The translations under genes and the position numbers were made by a program. The notes under the pieces were generated by a model, which ran no database searches, was not told the DNA's origin, and was given only the letters and a program-made list of their open reading frames with translations. 64,000 nucleotides of DNA. Origin: Thereva unica (Eukaryota > Arthropoda > Insecta > Diptera > Therevidae). Numbering within the stretch: the first letter of the stretch is position 1; each line of letters starts with the position of its first letter. This document shows, piece after piece, positions 46,251 through 56,750 of this stretch. The DNA lies in the NCBI GenBank assembly GCA_949987705.1, contig OX465283.1, forward strand, positions 91,065,813 to 91,129,812, read 5' to 3'.

Positions 46251-47622
46251 GGCCGATTTCACCACTTGCTGATAAATCCCCTGATAGCCTATTCGGAACT
46301 TATCTGCCAGATAAACTACAAATTTTGGTTTCACAGGTCTTGGATAGAAATATCTGGCAGATAATGTTGCTGGTAACTTAGCAGCCGATTTCAGTAGCTG
46401 TTAAGGCTTTATCTGGAAGATAATAAAAAAAATGTTTTAAGTTTTCGAGCTTTTTTTGGTAACATTTTTAAGTGAACAATCAAAGATTGCGGTTACAAAA
46501 GATTTCCAAATGGATTTATTCGAATTTTTAGAAGATAAATTTGATGAGTATTATGAAAATATTACGCGACCTCGTAGAAGCCGAGTAATTCGTTATAGAC
46601 CAAATTTTTTTTAAGCATTAGATGACGAAGATTTTAGAATTCGTTTCCGCCTTACCGAAAAAGCTGTTCAAAAAACTCTTGGATTGATTGAAAGTGATAT
46701 AAAAACTACAACCGACTGGTGAGTAAAGTATCGAATATATGACATACCTATAATAATAATTATTTTTAATGACGGCCTTAATTTGTTTGTCAATCATTTT
46801 TATTTAACATTGGCTATTTGATTTTCAGTAACTTTCCAATTCCACCTATGCAACGATTGCTTATAACTCTGCGATATTTTTCAACTGGGACGTTTTTGAT
46901 TGTATGTGGTGACTTCGGTGGAGTTAGTAATATAGTAATTTATGAACTTTGTTAAAAAGTATGTACTGCAGCTTTACACAATAAAGTTAAGAAATTTCTG
47001 TTTGTTGTATTAAATTTAATTAATATTTTTGCTCGTTTATAGGAGGGGAAACTGCCGAATGGTATAAACACCGGAAAGGCAATTATTCTATGAAAGTCCA
47101 GACAGTTGTGGACTCTCAATTAAAAATCATGGACATAGTTGCCAGATGGCCTGGATCATGTCATATTCAAACTATTTTTAATAACTCCCATACACTGACA
47201 TATAGGAATGGACTGCTGGTTGACGATGCTGAATGGCACCATTTTTCTCCAGAAATAGAAAACCTTTTTCATGCAAACAAAAAAAATTTCTTCGAATTTA
47301 GCAGAAAATAAGTGATAAGATGTTTGTTATAATTAACGGAAATAAATTTCCATCACTCATTTTTATTTATTAGCAATTTTTTCATTAAATAAATGTATTT
47401 ATTCCGCAGTCCATTAGGTACTATATGTCAGTGCTCCCATACCAAGCAAAGATTGACTGACACTGTAAAATTACAAGTGGCAGATATATTTATCTGCCAG
47501 TTAGTTTATCAGGGAGTTTAATTATGAAACAGAAAAAACATATCAGCTGCCTTTATCTGTTAGATACTGTTATATGGCAGATAACTATCTGAAACTTTAT
47601 CAGCAAGCGGTGAAACAGGCCC
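46251..47622 (+). mobile_element. Harbinger element, 1,372 bp
   Basis: Ends GGGCCGATTTCACCACTTGC and its mirror (GCAAGCGGTGAAACAGGCCC); TAA at 46248-46250 and 47623-47625. Carries a shortened transposase. The empty target is visible at about 49858-49880 in the sister MITE. Confidence 0.9.
46510..47311 (+). pseudogene. Harbinger (HARBI1-like) transposase, deleted and split
   Basis: Begins with ATG 46510 (MDLFEFLEDKFDEYYENI). One stop (TAA, 46612) breaks it before ALDDEDFRIRFRLTEKAV. An intron-like gap (GTGAGT at 46719) leads to PPMQRLLITLRYFSTGTFL and VCGDFGGVS near 46840-46930, the conserved N-terminal block. The nuclease part resumes at 47040 with AEWYKHRKGNYSMKVQTV and DIVARWPGSCH, then ends at 47311. 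The first catalytic Asp region (CxDGTH) is deleted, as is the end of the nuclease. Confidence 0.8.
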
Positions 47623-48257
47623 TAAAAATTTATTGGAAAATCCATAAATTCGTTAAATATGAAAAATCGCATAGATATAAATCCTATTTGGAAACTGATT
47701 TTTCAAGTTAGGCGTAAACATAAAATATCTTATGCCGGGTTTCCACCAAATAGACAACACAAGAAACAGAAACAAAAACTTTTCTTGCCAATAAAAATGT
47801 TAATGCTTTGTAAAAATCGAACAATTTTGAAAACATTTCTGTTGAAGAATACGTTTTTATAAAAAAACATGGTCCCATCTCGAGTGGGAAATTCAAAACA
47901 AACAAAATTTTTAAAAACAAAACTGTTTTTTTGAATTGTCTGTTTGGTGGAAACCCGGCATAAGTGGTTGACGAACTTGGCCATGAACCGGATGAATATG
48001 CTCGGCCACATTTTTTGGGGTACACTTTACGGTGGCGCCCTCATTAATGAAACTAAAATTGGCAGCATGGAGTTTATACCGCTTGTATAGTCTCCATGGT
48101 TAAAGGCCTGATTTTTAAAATATCTCCACAATGTAACTCGAATAACAACTGTTCTAATTCTATCTCTCTGCTGCCCTGCCTCTCTTTCAGGGGAGTTTTC
48201 AGCTTGTCTTCTTCTTCTTCTACTTATTTGGCCTTGTAGTTGTAACTTTGATTGGGC

Positions 48258-48997
48258 TGGCATACACGGATCGTAATATCAACACCAAAAAACCGGGTTT
48301 GTATGCTACTCTCGGCGTACATGGGTATTTATTTTACCGAGAGTAACAATTTATTTTCCCTACACGAAATATCTATTTGTGCACAACCCGAACGCGAATA
48401 ACAAAGAGATATGTCAATATCAGACCCAAAGAAGAAGAAGATAAGAAGAAACATTTATGCATGTGTTAGTTTTCACGCCAAAAATTTCTATCCAAAAAGT
48501 TGCAACAACTTTCTCTCTTCCTTTTGCCCCTCTGTCTAGGAAACCGGGTTTTTAGCTCTGAATAGAGAAGACGAGGAAGTGCAATTTATTAAACACGGGG
48601 AAGCATTTTGGCAACACTAATGCATAGCATTCTTTACGTATTTGTGTCAATCCCGGTCAGTGGCTGTGTTATATTCATTCAAAAACCGGGAGGGATATCG
48701 TTTTTCAGCAACCATCTCGGTGAGAACCCTTCACTTGGCTAAATGTTTGAAGCAGACCCTTCGCAAAACCTGAACAAATTTCACTACGCCTATGTCCGGG
48801 ATTGACAATGTATTTTGTTGTTGTGGCTAAAGTGAATGTATTTTGTTGTTGTGGTTAAAGTGGAGGGAGAGAATTAGAGAGAAAATTTCTTGATCCCAAG
48901 TGCTTCCCTCAAATCCGTGTACATGTACGCTATTTTCGGTTCCTTATCTTCTCTATTCAAAGGTTTTTAGTCTTGACGTTATGATCCGTGTATGCCA
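48258..48997. mobile_element. MITE with TGGCATACACGGATC ends
   Basis: TGGCATACACGGATCGTAA at 48258 mirrors TTATGATCCGTGTATGCCA ending at 48997. Interior repeats AACCGGG and TGTATTTTGTTGTTGTGG (twice, 48809 and 48837). No transposase. Target duplication not resolved. Confidence 0.65.
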
Positions 48998-49650
48998 CCC
49001 CATTGGCTGTCGCTTAGAATAGAGAACTACAGGAAAGGCCCTCGTGTGTATAATCCCTGTATGTGAGTGTAGTGAAATCTGGGGTTCTCTCAACTGTCAA
49101 ATTGGGTTAGTTAGCTGCTTATGTTCCCGCGTTCGGCGGAATATTTTTTTAAAACGAGTTTTTTTTATAAAGTTATCCGGAATCATATTATCAAAACTAA
49201 CATAAAAAAAGAAAGAAAGTATAAAGAATAGTTTAAAGTGTAATTAAAGTTCTAGCGAGTGAGTTTTCTGTGAAAAAAAGAACAATGAAGTTTGCAGTTT
49301 GTGAATGTAGGAATAAATCGTAATTTGCGCGAGAAAATCGTTCTTTAGGTGAATGTGCTAAATAAGTAGTTCCTAAACAGGATTTCGGAGTGATGCCGTG
49401 TAAAAAGTTCATTTCTGGGGGCAAGATTTTATTTTAGATAACTCATAATTTGAACTCGCTCTTGCCCCTCCTCTATTCCACTCGGTTTTTACGCTTGTAG
49501 TGTACAAACAACTACCAAAGCGTGGGCACTAATACAAAACGAATTTCACTACGCTTTAATTCGGCGAACGCCATTCCTGTAGTTTTGTATTCTAAGGGCT
49601 GTCGGGCGTACTTTCAGATTATCTTCTTCTTCTTACCACTTCTCTGCGAT
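48998..49650. other. No gene recognised
   Basis: Mixed sequence with scattered stops on all frames. It ends with GTTCTAAT, the target of the next MITE. Confidence 0.4.
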
Positions 49651-49940
49651 GTTCTAATCAGGGAGACTATACAAGGAGATATAACTCTTATGGGAAAAAT
49701 AACCGGAAATGGATGAGTAGCAGCAACTAAACTTCAAGTTCATTATTTGCCACAGATGTCCCCTAAAGCTGACGTGCCCCTCATGAAGTTAGCTGGATTT
49801 TACCCATTTCGACGATTACTTCAAAATTGTCAGCCGAAATGCAAAAAAATTAATCGGGAATTAATAAAAATTCATTGGAAAATCCATAAAATGGTTAAAT
49901 ACGAAAAATCAGAAGCTGATTTTTCAAGTTAGGCGCAAAC

Positions 49941-52908
49941 GAACGGGGGGGGGCGAACGGCTAACAAAGACCTCGGAAAGTGGTGGCACCCGATTTGTCA
50001 CTTCTGTCAAGACCCGAGAAAAGTCACTGCAGACGAACACCTAGCAGACCTGTTAGCAAGTCCTAATTCCACCTCCCCGCGGTGCCCTCTGGGGTACTTC
50101 TTCGGAAGGAGCTAACGGGAGACGGGCGAATGGCGAGCTCTCTGCGCCACAAAACAGAGTTTTAAGTCGGTTGGGCTGAAGGTTAGCAACTCGCTCCCAT
50201 AAAAAACACCATTGCTACGAATCGGCAAACAATGCCTCGGAATCGGATGGACATCACGACGACGACCTTTGCTTTTCGAACAAGGACACGAATCGGATCA
50301 TGGAATGTGAGAACACTGCTTGCTGAGGGACGGCTGGATGAAGTCCTCAACGAGATGAATCGATATAAAATCAAGATCATGGGACTTAGCCAGACCAGAT
50401 GGCCCGATGCGGGGGAACATATCTGCCCAAACGGTGAGTCCTTCTTATATTCTGGTAGAAACGAAACTGAAAGCCGTAGGAGTGGCGTTGGCGTAATACT
50501 CACCAAAGAAGCCAGGTGCAGCCTCATTAGCTGGTCACCAGTTTCTGAGAGGATTATTACCGTGCGCCTGCGTACCAGACTAAGAAGTACTACGGTAGTC
50601 CAATGCTATGCTCCAACTGAAGAGGCAGAAGATGACATCAAGGACGAGTTCTATATGCGACTGAATGAGGTTTTTCGCTCTATTCCAAGGGGAGACATCA
50701 TTGTTTTAATGGGTAACTCAAACGCACAGATCGGCCGTGACAACACCGGCCTTGAACATACAATTGGAAACCAAGGCCTAAGCCAAGTTACCAATAACAA
50801 TGGTGAGCTTTTCGTTGACTTTTGTAGTTCCCACCAACTCATGGTAGGTGGGACTTACTTTTGTCACAAGAAGATACACAAAGAGACCTGGGTATCGCCC
50901 GATGGTAGAACGAGAAATCAGATAGGTCACGTGGCCGTCAGCCGCAGATGGAGAACTATTCTTGAGGATGTCAGGAGTTTCAGGGGAGCGGATACTGGAA
51001 GCGACCACCATTTGGTAGTAGCAACTATTCGCCTTAAAATCGCCGCAATCAGAAACGTGCAACAAACTGCTAGAACCCGTAGACGGTTTAACGTAGACCT
51101 CCTGCGGGAGAGCGTTAAAAAGCGGGAATTTGCTGGAAATCTACAAGACTTATTATACCAGCAAATCGTTTCTGACGACACAAATATTGAAGAATTGTGG
51201 AGTACGACGAAGGGCGCGATATTGACGGCTGCGGAAACAAGCATCGGTTATGTCCAAAGAAGCCAGCAACACTGGATCTCGGACACAACCTGGCAAAAAA
51301 TAGAACGCAGAAGGGCCCTCAAAAATAACGTAAACTCTACAAACGACCCGGAAAGACGTCACCAATTAGAACGAGAATACTCCCAATTACATCGGGAGGT
51401 TAAGAGAAGTGTCCAGCGTGATAAAAGGCAGCAGATAAATGAGCTCGCAGAAAAAGCGGAAAGCGCGGCAAACACTGGCAACAGTAAGGTGCTGTACCAA
51501 ATCACTAAACAGCTCTCGGGAAAGCACTCTACTAAAAAGCATGCCGTTAAGAGTGCGGATGGAAGGCTGCTGTGCAGCGACGAAGAGCAACTCCAAAGAT
51601 GGAGAGATTACTTCTTCGCCGCCCTGAATGGTACACTTACACAGGAACCTCAGGAAAACAGCAACAATGTGGGGGGGTGCAGAAAAACGTTACGGCGCGT
51701 TACAGGGGGGAGGGGGGGGTCAAAAATTTTCAAAAATTGCGTTACGTAATACTTGAACGCCCCCTTACGAATAATAGTGGAGCAGTCTACTGAATTCCGA
51801 TCCCCCCTTTACCTTGTTTCGTAGACTATGAGAAAGTGTTCGACTCGGTTAATAGGAGCTTTATATGGAAGGCACTATGGCGACGCGGACTGCCTGATAA
51901 AATAATAGAATTGATAAAAGCCCTATATAACAATTCCAAATGCAGAGTTCTCCATAATGGAAAATTATCCGACAGCTTTGAGGTGAGCTCAGGAGTACGA
52001 CAAGGATGCCTACTTTCGCCATTACTATTTCTTATAGTAATAAATGACATCCTTGTCGGCGCTCTAGATAATAGTACAGGCGGCATACAATGGGGTTTGG
52101 TAGACCGCCTTAAGGATCTCGACTACGCCGATGATATCTGTTTGCTGGCCCACAGACACCACGACCTCAAAAACATGTTAAACAATTTGGCAACAGAAAG
52201 TAGTCCAGCAGGCTTAAGGTTAAATCCAACTAAAACTAAAGAAATGCGGATAAATACAAACACCATTGAACGAACAGCGCTGAATAACCGTGACGGGGAA
52301 CTGGTAAATAAATTCTGCTACCTCGGTAGCATTATTACCGAAAATGGTGGGGCAGAAGAAGCCGTCAATTCCAGAATAAATAAAGCACGAGGCGCATATG
52401 CATGCCTGTCCAAATAACATATGCATGCCTAACACCAAATTGCGGCTGTTCAACTCCAACGTTAAGGCAGTTCTTTTGTATGGTTGCGAAACATGGAAAG
52501 TCACCCAATTTATAACAGGGCGCCTACAAGTCTTCATCAACAGATTCCTTCGTCGTATCCTAAAAATCCGCTGGCCAGATAGAATTTCAAACGAAGAACT
52601 ATGGCGCCTTGCCGGCCAAGAAAGGATAGACGACCAAATCAGGGGAAGGAAATGGAATTGGGCTGGCCACACCTTGCGACGCGAAAACGAAAATCTAGCC
52701 AAACAGGCCCTTGACTGGAATCCGCAAGGTTCCCGTCGAGTAGGAAGACCTAGAACAACGTGGAGGAGAACCCTACTAGTAGAAGCCGCAACAACTGGGA
52801 GATCCTGGTCGGAGCTAAGAGCTGTCGCGCAAAACAGAGTCCGCTGGAGGGCAACTGTTTCCGCCCTATGTCGCATGAGGGATTAAAGGAGTTTGAAGAA
52901 GAAGAAGA
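49941..52908 (+). mobile_element. RTE-clade LINE in the MITE
   Basis: Begins GAACGGGGGG after CGCAAAC, and ends with a (GAA) repeat tail next to TAAACATAAAA; the sister MITE reads GTAAACATAAAA without a break, so the target was about AAAC. One ORF with endonuclease and RT. Part of RT is replaced by an unrelated G-rich segment. Confidence 0.85.
50232..52886 (+). pseudogene. RTE ORF: endonuclease and reverse transcriptase, damaged
   Basis: From ATG 50232: IGSWNVRTLLAEGRLDEV, the N-terminal RTE endonuclease block, and GSDHHLVVATIR near 51000 (final Asp-His pair). Two active-site changes: the usual GDFNA reads GNSNAQIG at about 50715, and QIDHV reads QIGHV near 50920. The RT start is replaced at 51667-51775 by G-rich DNA; the frame resumes with FDSVNRSFIWKALWRRG, VRQGCLLSPLLFLIV and the catalytic YADDICLLAH (52130). 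Another break near 52400 precedes LYGCETWKVT and the end (RWRATVSALCRMRD) at 52886. Four lesions; inactive. Confidence 0.88.
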
Positions 52909-53071
52909 AGTAAACATAAAATATCTTAATAGTTAACGAATTTGGCCATGAACCGGATGAGTATAAATGGCCATGTTTTTTGGGGTACATGTGACTGTAG
53001 CGCCCCCATTAATCAAACGAAAAGTGACAACACGGAGTTATATCTCCTTGTATAATCTCCCTGGTTCTAAT

Positions 53072-53402
53072 CTTGGAGACGGTTCATGGCCAAGTTCGTT
53101 AACTACTAAGATATTTTATGTTTACGCCTAACTTGAAAAATCAGCTTCTGATTTTTCGAATTTTATGTTTACGCCTTACTGGAAAAACAATTTCTAAATT
53201 TGATTTAAATCATTGCGACTATTCGCATTTAACCAATTTGTGGAATTTCTTTCCAATGAATTTTTATTAATTCCCAATGATTTTTTTGCATTGCTCCATT
53301 TCAACTTTGAACAAATCAATGGGCCAAATTCAGCTAACTTCATGTGGGGTATCCATTTCCTGTCATTTTCCCCGTGTTTATACTCCTTGTATATTCTCCA
53401 TG
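53072..53402. mobile_element. hAT-type MITE copy 3, inverted
   Basis: The inverse of the family: TTTACGCCTAACTTGAAAAA at about 53121 and TTTTTATTAATTCCCAATG near 53262. The right end is TTCTCCATG at 53402. The left end CTTGGAGA is short of its inner terminus. GTTCTAAT lies on both sides (53064-53071, 53403-53410), shared with copy 2. Confidence 0.75.
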
Positions 53403-53489
53403 GTTCTAATCTTCATTCTCTTTCAGGTGTACACTCAGTTTCTCTTCTTCTTCCCTTTCCAGAATTAAAAATGAAGTGCTCGTAAAATT

Positions 53490-53558
53490 AAATCTTATTC
53501 ATAAATATTTGCTGAACCTATTACATTTGTTACGGGCCATGGCGGGCGGGTCTGCTAG
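53490..53558 (+). mobile_element. Helitron 3' terminus, second type
   Basis: Ends GGCGGGCGGGTCTGCTAG before T (CTAG at 53555-53558). Different from the 13.7-kb end. May belong to the family whose 5' ends are at 35904 and 58312. The 5' side here is not recognised. Confidence 0.5.
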
Positions 53559-53689
53559 TTCAGAGATAATTACTGGCAGACCTTTAAAATTTTAGTCAAA
53601 AATAAGCCAAATAACGAAATAGATAGTAAACCTAGATACCTACTACAATAATAAAAATGAAATACAAATAATATAATAATATTCCCCCT

Positions 53690-55161
53690 ATGGTACTCAA
53701 AAAGTGTGCCTCACCCTTGGCTAAACCTCTGCGCAAACTCTTTGCCTTGTCATATTTCTCCGGAGTTTATCCAAACTCTTGGAAACTAGCTCATGTTCAG
53801 CCCATTCCAAAAAAAGGTGAAGCCAGCGATCCTTAAAACTACCGCCCAATAGCATTAACTTCTGTTCTCTCCAAAGTTATGGAGACAATAATCAATAGAA
53901 GGTTGATGAAATATCTAGAGTCTAACCAAATTATTCACGACAGGCAGTACGGCTTTAGACCAAAACGGTCTACTGGCGACCTTCTTGTGTGCCTGACTGA
54001 GCACATCAACCAACGCATCCATGGCTTCGGTGAGTCTGGTCTGGTTGCTCTAGATATCTCCAAGGCCTTCGACAGAGAATGGCATCCCGCTCTGCTGTCG
54101 AAACTCCAAGCTATTGGTATCGACTCAGTTCTAAGGAACTGGATTGAGAGCTTTCTTTCTGGCCGTTCAATCAAGGTAGTATTGAATGGCGTCGAATCGA
54201 ACCCTCATTCCATTTCGGCCGGCGTTCCACAAGGAGCGATTCTCTCACCTACTCTCTTTCTTATATTCATTAATAATCTGCTCTCAATCCCCACCAATCC
54301 ACTTCATAGTTTTGCCGATGATGGTACTTTGCGTTACTCATACCCCTCCGACAACACAGGACAAGCAAGTGCCAGACCTTGTCTCTTAGAACGTGAACTC
54401 ATGTCCAACTCTCTTAACGCGGACATTAAACTCATTCTTGATTGGGGCCGCAAGAACCGTGTCGAGTTCAATGAAACCAAAACCAAGTACTGTCTATTCT
54501 CCACTAAAACCTGCACCAACCTTCCCTCCATTTCAGTGGGCGAGGATAATATAACTGCTGATCCATATCTTAACATCCTCGGCGTTACTCTATCCAACGA
54601 TTTGCGTTGGAATAATCACATACTCCAAGTCACCAAACAAGCGTACCAATGCCTCGGCTTCCTTAAGAGATGCAAGTTTATCCTTCATCCAACTGCCTTG
54701 GCTACAGTCTACAAGTCCTACATTCGGCCACGCTTTGAGTACAACTCGTATATCTGGGCGGGCGCCCCTAAAACCACCTTGGCTTGGCTAGACAAGGTGC
54801 AAAACCGCGCCATCAAACTCATTGGCGATAGCACCCTTTGCATTGATCCTTTAAGCCACCGTAGGAATGTAGCAGCGCTCAGCAAGTTTTACCGCTATTT
54901 TCATAGCGACTGCTCCACTGAAATCAAAAACCTGCCTACACGGCAATTTTTCTCCCGCAACACAAGACTAGCCAACTCGGCTCACCCTTCACCCTTCAGC
55001 CCTCCCCTTCACGCACATTACGTTTTAGCAGTTCGTTTATAAATAGAACAACTCGATTGTGGAACTCTCTTCCGCAGTCGGTGTTTCCGAACTCATATAA
55101 CATCTCAGAGTTCAAACGCAAGGTTCATCGACATCTAATCATGCACCCTCCAGACCCCTAA
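53690..55161 (+). pseudogene. Second copy of the 32-kb LINE: RT and C-terminal domain
   Basis: Starts inside RT (PMVLKKCASPLAKPLRKLF). A stop at 53834-53836 splits the ASDP-NYRPIA motif; then an unbroken 387-codon stretch from ATG 53879 with YGFRPKRSTGDLL, LDISKAFDREWH, AGVPQGAILSPTLFL and FADDGTLRYSY (catalytic, near 54315). A frameshift near 55025 precedes the end NRTTRLWNSLPQSVFPN. The endonuclease is missing (5' truncation). The PQG motif that is a stop in the 32-kb copy is intact here. Confidence 0.85.
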
Positions 55162-55323
55162 CCTATCCTATCTCATCTTTCTTACAGATCAAGCTTACTA
55201 CTATACATTGGACCATGACTTGTAAGACATGACGGACTAGTAGTACAAAGGGTGACTCCTAAGCTTCTTCTTGCCACAAAAAAAAAAAATATTATTATAA
55301 TAAAGCAACTGAAAACCTTGTAG
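55162..55323 (+). other. LINE 3' UTR and A-rich tail
   Basis: The 3' UTR leads to A12 near 55278 and AATAAAGC. The SINE starts at once after it, so the SINE may have used the tail as its landing site. Confidence 0.6.
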
Positions 55324-55779
55324 GGGGCCTCCGTAGTCTAAGGGTAAAGCGCCTGACTGCTATCCCAGAGGTCCCGGGTTCGCCAGCCCCTTCGCCTTTT
55401 CCACTTTCCCACCCACAAAACTTTCCTTCTTTCTTCTCCCCTCTTTACATTCCTGATTCCTCCTGTCCCTGTCATAGCCTTCGCTAGTCCTTCCTCGGTT
55501 GGCTGAGGCATAGCACTCCAGTTTCAGGAGGCATAGCACTCCAGCGAGTTGTTTCTCAAATTCCCCGATGCCAGAGTCGCGAAATGGTTGGAAGTAGGTG
55601 GAATAAAAAATATCGCGGCTAGGTTGTGGCAGCTCCTTCCTACTTCTCTCTCTCTTTCTACTCTCTATCTTTCGGCTAGAGCTGCTGTTCGACATTCTAT
55701 ATGGAAAAAAATAGATTGTCGAACAGTACAAAGGGGCTTTCCCTAAGCGTCTAGTCTATCAAATAAACAAAAACAAACT
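55324..55779 (+). mobile_element. tRNA-derived SINE, full-length copy B
   Basis: The head GGGGCCTCCGTAGTCTAAGG (A box) and GGTCCCGGGTTCG (B box) are tRNA-like. The linker CTTCCTTC-type and the TTTCAGGAGGCATAGCACTC block follow; here GGCATAGCACTCCAG is doubled. The body ends TCTAGTCTATCAAATAAAC. Same family as 26751-27212. Confidence 0.85.
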
Positions 55780-56252
55780 TTCAAGTGTACTTACTAAAAA
55801 TCAGATATTTTGGAATATGCACTGTTTTTGTTAAAAAAAACGTTTAAAAAGTTAACCAACAATCACTACCATGCTTAATTTTAATGTTCTTTCACAACAC
55901 TGTTCTTTGTAAAACAGCACTTAACGACCAAATACCAGCGTGTTCGATTTTAAGTTGAGCTTGGGTGCTTTCCAATTAAACACAGAACGACAACTGTGTA
56001 ACACGAAATGGAACACTTAAAAGTTCAGAAAAAATCCGCAACAGCGGATGTTCCTCCATTTAATTTTTGTTTGACAAGGAAATGGTAAATTTTATGTTGA
56101 CCATTTCTTTAAATAAATTACCCGACATCTTATAAATGCTGGGAATCTGAAAAATTAAGCAATATTTTTATAGATTATTAATTTACGATCAAATTTTAAT
56201 TCGCGACTGTTAGTAACATTGTCTTTGTTGTGATGGAACACTTCCGTGTCGG
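55780..56252. other. AT-rich, no feature seen
   Basis: No recognised coding sequence, repeat or terminus on either strand. Confidence 0.45.
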
Positions 56253-56437
56253 ACACAGTGTAAAGGCTCAAATAGAACCAATGTTTTCCACCCGTATTTA
56301 AAAGTTGGAAATTTGACATTTCTATAAACTTTCCATGAGACGAACGGAGCGGTAGCCACAATCAACTGGACGGATCGACAAAAAAAAACAAAGAAAAAAC
56401 GGAACGGATTGGTCCTGTTTGAGCCTTAACACTGTGT
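56253..56437. mobile_element. 185-bp MITE
   Basis: ACACAGTGTAAAGGCTCAAA at 56253 mirrors TTTGAGCCTTAACACTGTGT ending at 56437. No target duplication identified. No coding capacity. Confidence 0.65.
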
Positions 56438-56574
56438 CTCATTGTACCTAAATGGAAAGCACTCCTTATTTTTAAAACGTACTGCAATTCATATCAACAG
56501 ACCATTTTGAGATTTAAAACAAACAATTTTAAAACCAGAATTGGAATAATATTCCAATGGTGGTAAAATATTTT

Positions 56575-56750
56575 TTAGGATGTACATTAGCCGAGATATT
56601 AGGCGTAGATCGTAAAAAATGGTGAAAAATCGTACTAATTAAGTGATTAAAACTAGTCGTTTTGTGGGTTTGACCCCTTCGGTTCACACGATCAACTTCC
56701 CAGTATGATGGACATAGACGGAATAAACTGACTTCTTACAATATAGTAAT
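56575..56750. repeat. Shared dispersed repeat, invaded by a MITE
   Basis: 56580-56650 is the inverse of the minisatellite leader at 38065-38135. 56670-56750 (CACGATCAACTTCCCAGTAT) matches 62765-62840, and continues after the MITE at 57319 (GCACTAGTGGGAAATTGA). Confidence 0.65.

Larger units (their letters stand above)
45840..48098. mobile_element. hAT-type MITE copy 1, invaded by Harbinger
   Basis: Shares CACAGATGTCGCC, GAAGTTAGCTGAATTTTACC and TTTTTCAAGTTAGGCGTAAA blocks with the copy at 49659-53063. The right terminus GTATAGTCTCCATG ends at 48098. The left terminus is missing. The element at 46251-47622 is inserted in it. Confidence 0.7.
49659..53063. mobile_element. hAT-type MITE copy 2, invaded by an RTE LINE
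   Basis: The ends CAGGGAGACTATACAAGG and the mirror (CCTTGTATAATCTCCCTG) are inverted, with an exact 8-bp repeat GTTCTAAT at 49651-49658 and 53064-53071. Without the LINE it is about 440 bp. The TATAACTC block is mirrored just inside. 8-bp duplication and CAGGG ends point to the hAT superfamily. Confidence 0.88.
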
